NCBI GenBank assembly: GCA_963761445.1
Contig: CAVXHV010000018.1
Span: 310,001 to 374,000, forward strand
Reading direction: 5' to 3'
DNA from: CAVXHV01 sp963761445
GTDB taxonomy: Bacteria; Planctomycetota; Planctomycetia; Isosphaerales; Isosphaeraceae
Length of the DNA: 64,000 nt
Below, piece by piece: positions 41,401 to 51,941 of this stretch (positions are counted from its first letter, which is position 1; every line of letters begins with the position of its first letter). A program made the translations under genes and the position numbers. The notes beneath the pieces were generated by a model. That model was given only the letters and a program-made list of their open reading frames with translations, did not search any database and was not told where the DNA came from.

Positions 41401-44400
41401 AAGGCCGAGACGATCAAGCTGGTATTTGAGTCCAGCGGCCTGACGCCGGCCACATCCGGGGCAATCGTCGTGAGCCCGGCTGCGGCGTACCGGTTGGTGA
41501 TCGAGACGAAACCCTCGAGCGCGGCGACGGCCGGGCAAGCGTTTGCGATCCAGCCGGTCATCGAAGAAGAGGACCAGTACGGCAACATCGAGACGAGCGA
41601 TAACAGCACCGTGATCTCTGTGTCGCTCGAGAGCGGCGTAGGGCCGCTGCAAGGCACGAACACAGCCACGGTGTCCTCCGGAGCGGCCAGCTTCTCAGGT
41701 CTGGCAGACAACCTGGCAGAGACGATCACCCTCATCTTCAAGAGCGGCAGCTTGAAGTCGGCGATATCGAGCAGTATCAACGTCAGTGCGGCGGCCGCCT
41801 TTCCAGTTGATCATCGAAACACAACCTTCGACGACGGCCACGGCCGGGCAGGCATTCTCGACTCAGCCGGTCATCGAGGAAGAGGATCAGTTCGGCAACC
41901 CCGAGACGAGCGATGACAGCAGCGTGGTCTCTGTATCGCTCGCGAGCGGCGCGGGGCCGCTGGAGGGAACAAACACGGCCACCGTCGCCGGCGGAGTGGT
42001 GCGCTTCGCGAACCTGGCCGACAACAAGGCCCAGAGCATCACGCTTGTCTTCCAGAGTGGCACCTTGAAGGCAGCCACTTCCAGCGGAATCGACGTGAGT
42101 GCGGCGGCACCCTTCGAGTTGGCTATCCTGACGCAACCCTCATCGACCGCAACGGCCGGGCAGGCATTTTCCACTCAGCCGGTCATCGAAGAACAGGACC
42201 AGTACGGCAACGTCGAGACGAGCGATAACAGCACCGTGATCTCTGCGTCGCTCTCGAGCGGCACAGGGCCGCTGCAAGGAACGAACACGGCCACGGTCTC
42301 CGCCGGAGTGGCGAGCTTCTCGGGTCTGGCAGACAACCGGGCGGAGGCAATCACCCTTATCTTCAAGAGCGGCAGCTTGAAGCCGGTGACGTCGAGCAGT
42401 ACTAGCGTCAGCGCGGCGGCGCCCTTCCAGTTGGTCATCCAGACGCAACCCTCGGCGACTGCGACGGCCGGGCAGGCATTCTCGACTGAGCCGGTCGTTG
42501 CAGAGGAGGACAAGTATGGAAACGTCGAGACGAGCGATAGCAGCACGGTCGTGACCGCAGCGCTCGAGAGCGGGCCGGGGCCGCTAGAGGGAACGACGTC
42601 GGTCAGCGTTTCGAACGGCGTGGTGCGCTTTGCAGATCTGGCGGAGAACAAGGCCGAGAGCAATGCGCTCGACTTTCAGAGCGGCAGTCTGAAGGCGGCC
42701 ATTTCGAGCGGCTTCACCATCGGCCCGGCGGCGCCCTTCCAGTTGGTCATTCAGACGCAACCCTCCGGGACGGCGACGGCCGGGCAGGCATTTTCGACTC
42801 AGCCGTTCATCGAGGAAGAGGACCGATACGGCAACCTCGAGGCGAGCGACAACAGCACGGTTGTCACCGCGGCGCTCGCGAGTGGGTCAGGGCCGCTCGA
42901 CGGCATGACGTCCGTGAGCGTCTCGGGCGGTTTCGCGAGTTTTGCAAACTTGACTGATGACAGGGCCGAGAGCATCTCACTTGTATTCGAAAGCGGCGGC
43001 CTGCAAGTGGCAACATCGAGCGACATCACGGTAAGCCCGGCGAATCCCAGCTTGTTGGTGATCCAGACAAAACCCTCATCCACCGCGACGGCCGGGCAGG
43101 CGTTTACCACTCAGCCGGTCATCGAAGAAGAGGATCAGTACGGAAACCTCGAGACGAGCGATAACAGCACGGTTGTGACCGCGTCGCTTTCTAGCGGCGC
43201 CGGGCCGCTCGAGGGGGCATCCTCTGCAACTGTCGTCGGCGGCCTCGCGGTCTTCTCGAACCTGGCCGAAAACAAGGCCGGCTCGATCGCGCTCGAGTTT
43301 GAGAGCGGCACACTCCTCTCGGTCGATTCAGGGCTGATCGTCGTTTCGCCGGCGCCGGCGACCCAGTTGGTGATTCACACGCCGCAGTCCTCGACGGCCA
43401 CGGCGGGTCTTGAGTTCGCGACCGAGCCGGTGATCGAGGAAGAGGATCAATACGGCAATCTGGAGACCGGCGACAACAGCACCGTGGTGACGGCGTCATT
43501 GAATGGCGGCGAAAGCTCGCTGGAAGGCACGAGCCAGGTCGCCGTCACGGGCGGGGTGGCTGCGTTCACCGACTTGAGCGACGAGACTGCCGGGAGCCTT
43601 ACACTGCTGTTCTCCAGCGGTGAGCTGACACCGGCGGTGTCTGCCGCGACCGTCGTCAAGCCGGCGCCCGCCAGCCGGTTGGTGATCCAGACTGAGGTGT
43701 CATCGACGGCGACGGCCGGCCAGGCGTTTGCGACTCAGCCGGTCGTCGAGGAAGAGGACCAGTATGGCAACCTCGAGACGAGCGATAACAGCACCGTGGT
43801 GACTGCATCACTTGAGAGCGGGGTCGGACCGGTCCAGGGGAATGTCTCTGCCACCGTCTCCGGAGGCGTAGCGGTCTTCTCGAACCTGGCCGACGACAAG
43901 GCGGGGACCATCACGCTTGCGTTCAAGAGCGGCAGCCTCGAATTCGCCACGTCGGGCGCGATCGCGGTGAGCGCGGCCGCGCCGTACCAGTTGGTCGTTC
44001 AGACGCAGCCGTCAAGCTCGGTAACGGCCGGGCAGGCGTTTGCGATTCAGCCCGCGGTCGAAGAAGAGGATCAATACGGCAATCTCGAGACCAGCGATGA
44101 CAGCACGCTCGTGACGGCGTCGCTCTCGAGTGGCGCCGGCCCGCTCGAGGGGATGTCCACGGCCAGAGTCTCCGGCGGGTTGGCGACGTTCACGAACCTG
44201 GCGGACGACAAGGCAGAGACGATCTCGCTCTCGTTTGCCTCCGGCAGCCTGGTGGGAACTACCGCGATGCCGGTTGCCGTTGATCCCGCTGCGCCGGCGG
44301 CGCTTGTCGTGAGCGATCCGCCGCGGTCGTCTGTGACGGCCGGCGCAGGGTTCGGGTTCATGGTGACAGCCGAGGACGCCTTCGGCAACGTCGTGCCGAC

Positions 44401-45298
44401 GTTTGCGGGAAGCGTGGTCGTCTCACTGGCGAGCAACCCGCGTGGGGACACCCTGAATGGGTTGCTCACCGTGACGTCGGCCGGCGGCGTGGCTGCGTTC
44501 ACGGGTCTGAGTCTGGACGAGGCCACTGCCGGCGACACGCTCCGGGCGAGCAGCGCGGGCCTCGCGGCGGCCGTCACGAAGGCGATCAACGTCACGCCCG
44601 CGCCGGCTGAGCAGCTCGTTGTGACGAGCCAGCCGCCGGCGAATGTTGCGCCGGAGGGAGGGTTTTCTATGGCCGTATCGGCCGAGGATCGCTTCGGCAA
44701 TACGGTCACGTCGGAAACAGGGTCCGTGACGGTCTCCATCGCAAGCGGATCGGGAGGAGCCTTGGGCGGTACGACTGAGGCGCCATTCGTCGCCGGGGTC
44801 GCGACGCTATCCGGGCTGACCCTCAACAAGGCTGGTGGCTACGGACTCACGATTAGCGGAGATGGTCTGAGCGCGGCAGTCTCGAGCGCTTTCACGGTCA
44901 CGCCTCCTCCGACGATCAGCCGCGTGCAAATACTGACGACCGGCAAGGGTAAACACAAGCACTTCGCCGGCTTCGAGCTCTTCTTCACCGCCGCGCTCGA
45001 CCCGGCCACCGCGGAGAATGCCGCGAATTTTACAGTCACCCAGACCGTGAAGCACGGACGCAAGACCAAAGCGAAGACGGTGCGTGCCCAGGCGTTGTAC
45101 AATGCCGCGTCGAACAGTGTGAGCCTTTCGCTCGCGGGCAAGCCGGCGTTTACGCTCGGGGGTCAGATTGTGGTCGATGCCGGGCCGGGCGGGATTACGG
45201 ACGCTTCCGGCACAGCCCTCGATGGCAACGGTGACGGAATACCCGGTGGCAACGCGGTATTCACGGTGCTTCCCAAAGCGCGAAACGTAGTTGGATGA
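38487..45298 (+). CDS. Secreted sedolisin (S53) protease with 14 Ig-like repeats, two frame breaks
   Basis: About 2,270 residues after repair. The leader is Arg-rich and ends LDLEFLEARIAL, the planctomycete motif; the frame changes near 38605-38625 and continues TGNIYVTNAFLVDSS. The peptidase domain (about residues 170-690) has GQTIGIVDAFNDP, LEETLDVEWAHAIAPGA with the Glu and Asp of the S53 triad, FLASTGDGGTPGGYP with the oxyanion Asp, and YGTSLSSPCWAG with the Ser. A domain of about 100 residues resembling golvesin/Xly-type modules (GVEVSATWVPGAGNATNATY, VDQTVAPQG, VVADAVGI) is inserted between the last two blocks. Fourteen Ig-like repeats follow, with a second frame change near 41800, and then a C-terminal domain ending with DGNGDGIPGG. 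Likely role: secreted or surface proteolysis. Confidence 0.85.
40550..44890 (+). repeat. Array of 14 Ig-like repeats, ~98 aa, with EEEDQYGN motif
   Basis: Repeats 2-12 are very alike. Each starts LVIxTxPSSTATAGQAFxTQPVI, then EEEDQYGNxETSDNSTVV, xSLxSGxGPLxG, and a segment with ASFxNLADDKAETITLxFxSG. Repeats 1, 13 and 14 are diverged (AEDAFGN, AEDRFGN in place of EEEDQYGN). The layout is like invasin/intimin-type Ig domains. The uniform acidic EEEDQYGN loop could bind calcium. The frame break near 41800 shows one extra base relative to the equivalent site of the neighbouring repeats. Confidence 0.88.
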
Positions 45299-45323
45299 GG
45301 CTGTCTTTGGTTATTCTGGATTC

Positions 45324-45980
45324 ATGACCTTGTTCCACCAATTCGTGACTGAGCTGCTCCGGGAGGGGAAGGTTGTGTTTCGCTCGGCTCGGGCGCCGCG
45401 GGACAGACCAAGGGCCGAGGATATTGCGCTTCTGGAAAAGGGATTTCACGCCCTCCGGCTTTCGGTGGCCGGGCCGGAGATTCCCTTTGACCCTGCGGTG
45501 GGCTACTCCGCGGCCGAGCTCCTGCGGCAGGCAAGCTGGGCACTGGTGAACCATGACGACCGGGTCTCGCAATTGAAGAAGTGCCTCACGATGCCGATTC
45601 ACCCGGCGACGCCGGCGCATCATCTCTCGGGCGATTTCATGCTGCGCTATCTGCCGCAGTTGCTCAAGCGAGCGCGGGGGCTTGATCCTTCGGACCCTCT
45701 GATCTGTCTTCTGGAAGATGTTCTGCGACGATGGCCGCTTTCGGGAGTGCTGTCGGAAGTGCCCGATCCACCCCTGGGCTCTCTCGATTTCGCGGGGCAC
45801 CCCGGTCTGTTGCTCTTGTACGCCGAGCGGCTTGTGGCCAACAATCGCCCGGCGTGGCGGCCTGCGCAGAGGGGACCGGGCTGGGCATATTATGAACTCG
45901 CAAGCGACGACCGTCGCCGCGCGAAAGCGAGTCGGGCCGAGGTCTCCGCAAACGGTGGAAAAGGGGCTCACGTTGGATGA
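45324..45980 (+). CDS. MoxR-associated protein, bpX4-like candidate
   Basis: The 218-residue protein begins MTLFHQFVTELLREGKVVF and includes GYSAAELLRQASWALVNHDD, HHLSGDFMLRYLPQLLKRARGLDPSDPL and VLRRWPLSGVLSEV. From memory this layout resembles small bpX-type proteins encoded before MoxR in MoxR-vWA-beta-propeller systems, most like bpX4; this needs an HMM search. There is no signal peptide. The last 30 codons overlap the MoxR start by 89 bases and look unrelated to the rest, so the true end may be near GWAYYEL with a frame error. Position directly before MoxR strongly suggests a joint function. Confidence 0.6.
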   Translation: MTLFHQFVTELLREGKVVFRSARAPRDRPRAEDIALLEKGFHALRLSVAGPEIPFDPAVGYSAAELLRQASWALVNHDDRVSQLKKCLTMPIHPATPAHHLSGDFMLRYLPQLLKRARGLDPSDPLICLLEDVLRRWPLSGVLSEVPDPPLGSLDFAGHPGLLLLYAERLVANNRPAWRPAQRGPGWAYYELASDDRRRAKASRAEVSANGGKGAHVG

Positions 45981-47100
45981 CGCTGTCGACCGCCTGCGCC
46001 GCGAAGTCGTCGAGCCGCTCAAGCGGCGCTTCGTGGACCGCGATGAGATCGTCGACCTGATCGCGCTTGCGGTGACCGCGGGCGAACACCTGATGCTGCA
46101 CGGGCCGCCGGGAACCGCCAAGTCGGCGCTGATCAGGCAGTTCGCCAGCGCTGTGCGAGGCAAGTATTTCGAGTACTTGCTGACGCGGTTTTCCGAGCCG
46201 AATGAGGTCTTCGGGCCGATCGATCTGGTGCGGTTGCGCGAGGGAACGGTCGCCACTGTGACGAGCGGAATGCTTCCGGAGGCGGAGTTCATTTTTCTGG
46301 ACGAGCTCTTCAACGCCAACAGCGCGATTCTGAACAACCTGCTGACGGTGCTCAACGAACGGATTTACCGCAGAGGGGCCGAGGTGCACCGGCTGCCGCT
46401 GCTCTCGCTCTTCGCGGCTTCGAATCACCTGCCCGAGGATGATTCCCTGCGGGCCTTGTTCGACCGGTTCCTGTTGCGCAGCCATGTCGAGAACCTGAGG
46501 CCTGAGGAACTGCCGCGGCTGCTCTCGGCCGGCTGGGAGCTCGAGCGATGCGGGCCAATCGAGTCGTCCGTCTCCGCGGAAGATCTGCGGCTGCTTTCGC
46601 GACGGGTTTACGAGGTTGACGTTCGGGAGATTGCCGATCGTTATACCGCTCTGGTGTCGAAAGTGCGTGACCTGGGCGTGGCTCTTTCGGACCGGCGGGT
46701 CGTGAAGATTCTCAAGCTGGTGGCGGCGTCGGCCGTGCTCTGTGGGCGAAAGACGGCGGGGGTCTCGGATTTCTGGGTGTTCCGCTATGTGTGGGACCGC
46801 GAAGAGCAGATCGCGCCGCTGCGGTCGCTGGTCGCCGGTGTGATCGAGCCCTATGCCGGAGAAGCCGACGCACATCCACTCTCGTCGCTCCCCGACCGGG
46901 TTGACGCCGAGGAGATCGCGCGCCGGCTTGACGCAGTCGCGCTCGAGATGAAGGACCACCGGACACTCGGCCTGGCCGCAATCGCGCGGTTGCGTGAGCG
47001 GCTGGCGGAACTTGCGGACCGCGCGGCGTGGGTCCATGCGGACGCACCGCGCGCTCACTTGATCGGGCGTGTTCGCGAATTGCTCAAGCGGTTGGGGTAG
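45892..47100 (+). CDS. MoxR-type AAA+ ATPase (RavA-like)
   Basis: The 402-residue cytoplasmic protein has Walker A GPPGTAKSALIR and the MoxR segment FSEPNEVFGPIDL. Walker B is FIFLDELFNANSAILNNLL, followed by TVLNERIYRRG and the sensor 1 stretch LFAASNHLPEDDSLRALFDRF. These favour the RavA branch of MoxR ATPases, which act as chaperone-like motors with von Willebrand factor A (vWA) partners. Here no vWA gene follows; the next gene is an exported hydrolase. ATG 45892 begins MNSQATTVAARKR, with sense homology from about residue 20. The upstream partner overlaps it. Confidence 0.9.
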   Translation: MNSQATTVAARKRVGPRSPQTVEKGLTLDDAVDRLRREVVEPLKRRFVDRDEIVDLIALAVTAGEHLMLHGPPGTAKSALIRQFASAVRGKYFEYLLTRFSEPNEVFGPIDLVRLREGTVATVTSGMLPEAEFIFLDELFNANSAILNNLLTVLNERIYRRGAEVHRLPLLSLFAASNHLPEDDSLRALFDRFLLRSHVENLRPEELPRLLSAGWELERCGPIESSVSAEDLRLLSRRVYEVDVREIADRYTALVSKVRDLGVALSDRRVVKILKLVAASAVLCGRKTAGVSDFWVFRYVWDREEQIAPLRSLVAGVIEPYAGEADAHPLSSLPDRVDAEEIARRLDAVALEMKDHRTLGLAAIARLRERLAELADRAAWVHADAPRAHLIGRVRELLKRLG

Positions 47101-47136
47101 AGAGCAGACCGCGGTCGTTTTCATTGGGGCTGTCAT

Positions 47137-49427
47137 ATGAAAATGCTCTATGTCTTTGCTATCTGTCACATGTGTCTGGCGGGCGTGGGCTCGGCGGGGG
47201 ACTGGACGGTCACCTATCCTCCGCGGTTTTCCGAGCCCACATGGCTTCCCTCCTATCAGCGGCTTTGTTTCGCCGTCGACGACAGCAATCTGGACAGCGT
47301 GATCAGAGAAGGGACCAACGTGATTTGCGGCGGCACCAACGCGGCGGGCGTCGGATTCGCCGGTGGCCCGTTCATTCTGGGCAAGAACGGTGAAATCGTC
47401 GACATTCGCAGCGGAGTGCCGGTTCCTGAGAAAACACTCGGCGAGCTGCGCGCTCGGGTCGACAAGGCACACTCGAAAGGCGCGAAAGTTCTGGGTGAAG
47501 TGATCCGGTTCTATATGACGCCGTGGATCCAGGCCGAGCATCCCGAATGGCAGGAGTTGAATTCGCCCGGGGCCAAGCCAATTTCGGTCGCGCAGCTCAA
47601 GGACATGCACGTGCTGGGCTGCTGGAACTCTCCCTACGGCGAGTGGTTTATCAAGTCGCAGGTGGCACTGGTGAAGCGCCTGGACTGGGACGGCTATAAC
47701 ATGGACGGATTTGGATGCTGGGCGCAATGCTTCTGCCCGTCTTGCTCCACCTCTTACAAGGGGGACACGGGAAAGGCGATTCCGGCGACGGGAGACGTGA
47801 ACAACTCGGACTTTCGCCACTACCTCAAGTGGCGGCTCGATCGTTACACCAGGTTCGTCTATAAGTGGACGGCCGCGCTCAAGGCCGTGAAACCCGGCTT
47901 CGTGGCGGCGCCCTGGACGACTGGTCCGGGGCGATGGTGGCACTGGATGGGCGCGCCGGCGGCCGAGGGCACAGATGCCGTGCACCGCGTGCTGGACGCT
48001 CCGTTCCTCGAGCTGTTCTGGGATTTCCCCCCCGACCAGGGAAGCAACCTGCTGCCGGCATTCACCTGCCGGTATTACCGCGGACTGACCGGCGACAGGC
48101 CAGCGTGGATCTTGCCCTACCTTTGCGAGCAGGGCCAGTTCAACATGCAGCCGCCTCGCCCCGAGTGCGACGTGCGCGAGATGACGGTGCTCACAAACGG
48201 CTGCCTGGTCGCTCAGGGCTACTGGCAGCAGAACGACGACACACCGCTGGCGCATCTGAACAAACAGATCAAGGAGCGCGAGCCGTTCACTCGCGAAGCC
48301 AGGTCGCTCAAGTGGGCCGCGATGCTGGTCGGCGAGAGCAGCCGTCTGCTCTACGGGCTCTCGGTGCGCGCACCGAGGTGCCCCTGGGGGCCTGGATCGG
48401 CAGCGGCGTGGATACGCCGGACAGGGGCAAACTCGTACCCGGCGAGCGGAGGATGCCCGCGCACATGGAGTCGGCCGTGGGCGTGTTCCGATCGCTCATG
48501 GAAGACCATCTGCCCCTCGACATCCTCATCGAACCCGACGTCGAACGCATCGAGACGCTGAACCAATACAAGGTGCTGATATTGCCCAACGCCGCGTGCT
48601 TGAGCTCGAAGGCAATCGAGACGATTCGCGGGTTCGTCCGGGACGGAGGGGGCCTCGTTGCCATGCACGAGAGCTCGCTGTGCAACGAGTTCGGCGACCG
48701 CCGGGCTGACTTCGCACTGGCTGATCTCTTCGGCGCCCATTTCAAAGGCACCGAAGACTTCTCGGCACGCTGGCCGAACTATCCCAAATGGACCGAGATC
48801 TATCTGGGAATTACCGGGCCGGATTTGCATCCGATCAGTGATGACCGGGTGATCCGCTCGAATTACCGCCGCGGCTCGGACCGCCTTCAATTCATCGGCT
48901 GGATGACCAACGTCGAAGTGGAAAAGGGCGCAACCAAGCTGGGCCGGAGGCTGTGCCTGCCGCCTGAGTGGCCGTTCATGGTGCTGAACCAGGCTGGGCA
49001 TGGGCGATCGGTCTATTTCGCCGAAGACATCGGGCAGGCATATTTCATCGCGCCCTATCAATATCAGCGACGGCTGATCAGTAACGCCGTGCGATGGGCA
49101 GCGGCGGGGAACAAGCCGCCGGTCGAAGTGAACGCGCCCCTCTGCGTGCAAGCGGCGTTTTACGTTCAGGACGCTGGCAAGCGGACGATCGTGCACCTGC
49201 TCAACGAGGTCAACACCACGGCCAATCGCGCAATTCCCGAGAACAACCCGTCGGAACGGGAGGAAACCTTGCCGATTGCGGATATCAAGGTCGCCTTTGC
49301 AAATCAGAAGGTCAACCGCGCATTCCAGGAGCCGGAACATCGTCTATTGCCGATCAAGAGAACCGCGGATGGAGTCGAGGTGACCGTCCCGCGGCTGGAG
49401 GTGCATTCAATGGTGGTTTTTGAGTGA
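47137..49427 (+). CDS. Exported glycoside-hydrolase-like protein with beta-galactosidase trimerisation-like domain, one frame break
   Basis: About 763 residues after repair. The N-terminal signal peptide is MKMLYVFAICHMCLAGVGSA. The first half looks like a TIM-barrel hydrolase of the hypothetical GHL6/GH42-related type: EVIRFYMTPWIQAEHPEW, DWDGYNMDGFGCWAQCFCPSC, AWILPYLCEQGQFNMQ. The second half has the trimerisation-like domain (LNQYKVLILPNAACLSSKAI, IRGFVRDGGGLVAMHESSL, YFAEDIGQAYF) and a final beta-domain with IVHLLNEVN. The frame changes near 48365-48380 between LLYGLSVR and TEVPLGAWIG, beside runs of C and G. The substrate is probably a glycan but cannot be named. The stop overlaps the convergent membrane gene by 21 bases. 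Confidence 0.75.
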
Positions 49428-51125
49428 CTCGCTCGTTTGATCCGTGCCGTTGCTTCCTGCGGGATCTTTCGGCGCAAGCCAGAATGGGAGCGTCGCGGGC
49501 TCGGGGCGAAGAAGCTCGACCAGCTCGGCACTGTGGCTGGCCAGCTCGGCGAGTGTGTCCGGATTCGGGGACCGAGGGGTCAGAAGGCTGAGCGCATCGC
49601 AACCGATGTGTTCGTCAGGGATCCCCGGGAAACTGACCCAGCCGAACGCGGCGCGGAGTGATTCCGGGCTTGCGTTCAATCTGGAGAGCATTCGATCGAG
49701 CCGTTCGAGTCGGACCAGCGCCCGATATTGGCGGTCGTGGAATTCACCCTTGTAGTAATGCGCTCTGCCGGCCAGGAGTGCGGTGGTGGGTAGACGCTCG
49801 GCTTCGCCGGGCGGCAAGGCCGGAGCGCTTCGGATCACCAGCAGCTCCTCGCGCGGGAGGTGAATCCAGCAGAATACGACGACGAGTAGAAGCACTGCCG
49901 CCGCCTGAGCGAGCGTAATCCGCGGATTCGGAGTCGCCGCCCTGCACACGGCGCTCCACCAACCTGCAGCGAAGAGAATGGCGCCGATCTGCGGAATCGC
50001 GTGATACCAGCCGAGCGCCCGCAATTCCCTGTAGGGCATATTTCCTCGAAAGAAATAAACCAGCAGGCAACTGCCGACAGCGATCGTGGCACCCGTGGCC
50101 TCAAGCGAATTCCAGCGTCCGGCCCCCCGGCGAGACCACGCGTGAAAAACGATGAGCGCAAACAAGAGCGCCATGGCCTGACGCTCCGTTGTGGCCACCT
50201 CAAGCCCGAGATTGCCGCAGACACACGCTTCAACGAGAGCCTGCGTGGTGTGCAGGATAGCCTGAATCGGGCGAGGCCAGACTTCGAGGCGCGGCTCCCA
50301 CACGATCTTGGACTCACGAATCCGGCCCCACGCGAGAGCAATGACCAGCAATGCCGAAATCAAGCTGACCACTGTCAGCAAGAGTGCGGGCCGTACAGGC
50401 CGGCGCTCTTTTGCGAAAGTCAGGTATGCGACAGCCGCCGGACCAGCAAGCAAGCCCCCGGACCAGACCGCGGGTGCGATAAAAGCTGAAAGCGCGACAG
50501 CAACGAGGCGAGTGATTCCTCCTTTTCGCGACCATGCCTGGGCGAGCGCAACCGTTAAAAGGATGGCCGTTCCTGCCCAGAGGGCCTGTCCTGCCGAGTA
50601 CCATGTCACAACACGGTGGAGAACCGTCGAGATACCCAGGAGGGCCATGGCCGAGAGTCCGGCAGCAGTCATGCGCGTTTCTCGACCCACTACCAACCCC
50701 ATCGCCAGCATCGCGGCCACCAGTCCGACATACGTTGCCGCCGCGAAGACCAACTGCAGATTCGGCAATCGTCTGGCGATGCTGACGAGAAGAAAGGTCC
50801 AGACGCGGAAAATGGGAACAACGTGCGAATTGTGCGGCTCGAGCAAATGAGCCACAGTCGTCGGCCAGGTGTGCGATTGGGAGATGTAGTCGAAATCGTC
50901 ATGCCACAGCCAGAATTCACCAAGCTCGACCCAATACAGCCACGCCGGCGCCGCAAGAATCAGAGCGGCCAGAGCCGCAATGAGCCAGCGTGGCGCGGCC
51001 ATGCAGACCCAGCGGTGCGCCATCGTGGTCGCGGCCGCGGTTGCGTTCACTGCCGACTGAGACTCGAGGCGGCGCATTTGAGTCTCGGCAAAAACCCGGT
51101 GTTCCTCGGGAGGCGACAAAGACAT
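49407..51125 (-). CDS. Polytopic membrane protein (GT39/PMT-like topology)
   Basis: The 572-residue protein has a first helix at about residues 45-64 (RWLIAALAALILAAPAWLYW). A loop with FWLWHDDFDYISQSH follows, an acidic pair in the position of the catalytic loop of GT-C enzymes. About ten further helices come next (LVFAAATYVGLVAAMLAMGL, ALLLTVVSLISALLVIALAW, AAAVLLLVVVFCWI) and a soluble C-terminal part of about 130 residues. It may be a glycosyltransferase or a related membrane protein of unknown role. ATG 51125 has GAAGGA just upstream. It lies 12 bases after the dehydrogenase stop, so both are probably cotranscribed. Confidence 0.65.
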   Translation of the reverse strand: MSLSPPEEHRVFAETQMRRLESQSAVNATAAATTMAHRWVCMAAPRWLIAALAALILAAPAWLYWVELGEFWLWHDDFDYISQSHTWPTTVAHLLEPHNSHVVPIFRVWTFLLVSIARRLPNLQLVFAAATYVGLVAAMLAMGLVVGRETRMTAAGLSAMALLGISTVLHRVVTWYSAGQALWAGTAILLTVALAQAWSRKGGITRLVAVALSAFIAPAVWSGGLLAGPAAVAYLTFAKERRPVRPALLLTVVSLISALLVIALAWGRIRESKIVWEPRLEVWPRPIQAILHTTQALVEACVCGNLGLEVATTERQAMALLFALIVFHAWSRRGAGRWNSLEATGATIAVGSCLLVYFFRGNMPYRELRALGWYHAIPQIGAILFAAGWWSAVCRAATPNPRITLAQAAAVLLLVVVFCWIHLPREELLVIRSAPALPPGEAERLPTTALLAGRAHYYKGEFHDRQYRALVRLERLDRMLSRLNASPESLRAAFGWVSFPGIPDEHIGCDALSLLTPRSPNPDTLAELASHSAELVELLRPEPATLPFWLAPKDPAGSNGTDQTSESLKNHH

Positions 51126-51137
51126 GGTCCTTCGTCA

Positions 51138-51908
51138 TCAGAAAATCTTCGAGAGGCATCCGCCGTCGACCGTCAAGCAAGTGCCGGTGATGTAGCTGCC
51201 GGCATCGCTGGCGAGGAGCAGTGCGGGGCCGATCAGCTCTTCGGGCTGGCCCCACCGTCCCAGCGCCGTCCGGCGGGCGAAGTCGTCGCGCTGCTCCTTC
51301 GAGAGGAGGCTTACCGGCAGGTCAGTAAGGAACGGCCCCGGCGCGATGCAATTGACCGTGACCCCGAACGGACCCAGGTCGTTGGCGCTGGCTCGGGCCA
51401 GTCCCAGGAGTGCGGTCTTGGTCGCGGAGTATGCGTTGCGACCGGCGGCCGAGCTGTGGCCCATGATGGACGAGATGTGAATGACCCTGCCCCACTTCCG
51501 TTCCTTCATGCCCGGCGCCAGGGCGCGGGTAAGCGCCATGCACGAGCTGAGGTTCAGCTCGAGCAGCTCATTCCACAGCTCGTCGTCGATCTGGTCGATC
51601 GGCTGAGGCTTGTTGGTGCCGGCGTTGTTGATCAGGATGTCAACCTTACCCATCGCACCAATGGCAAGGGTGGCGAGCCGGTTCGCCTCGGCTCGACTGG
51701 ACATGTCGGCCACGATGTACTTGACTCGCACGTCAAGCCCCGCGCCGATCGCGCCGGCCGCGGCCTGAAGTTCGTCCTCGTGGCGGCTCGAGATGACGAT
51801 ATCGGCTCCGGCTTCGGCGAGCCCGCGGGCCATCGCCTTGCCCAGGCCCTTGCTCCCACCCGTCACCAGGGCCACACGATCGGAAAGATTGAACATACGC
51901 AGAGTCAT
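51138..51908 (-). CDS. Short-chain dehydrogenase/reductase
   Basis: The 256-residue protein is a classical SDR. The cofactor site TGGSKGLG is at about residues 17-24, NNAG at about 94-97, and the catalytic Ser (HISSIMGHS), Tyr and Lys (YSATK) follow at normal spacing. GTCLTVDGG near the end is also typical. It resembles gluconate 5-dehydrogenase or 3-oxoacyl-ACP reductase subgroups, but the substrate cannot be deduced. ATG 51908 has GGGGAG 6 bases upstream, which decides the start over the ATG four codons later. It sits between the efflux pump gene and a membrane-protein gene on the same strand. Confidence 0.92.
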   Translation of the reverse strand: MTLRMFNLSDRVALVTGGSKGLGKAMARGLAEAGADIVISSRHEDELQAAAGAIGAGLDVRVKYIVADMSSRAEANRLATLAIGAMGKVDILINNAGTNKPQPIDQIDDELWNELLELNLSSCMALTRALAPGMKERKWGRVIHISSIMGHSSAAGRNAYSATKTALLGLARASANDLGPFGVTVNCIAPGPFLTDLPVSLLSKEQRDDFARRTALGRWGQPEELIGPALLLASDAGSYITGTCLTVDGGCLSKIF

Positions 51909-51941
51909 TGTTACTCCCCTTTCCCAGAAAAGGACCTTCCA

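Noticed and set aside
45664..48255. Minus-strand frame of 863 codons
   Set aside because: Antisense to MoxR and the hydrolase gene, both clearly supported; Arg/His/Gln-rich without domains.
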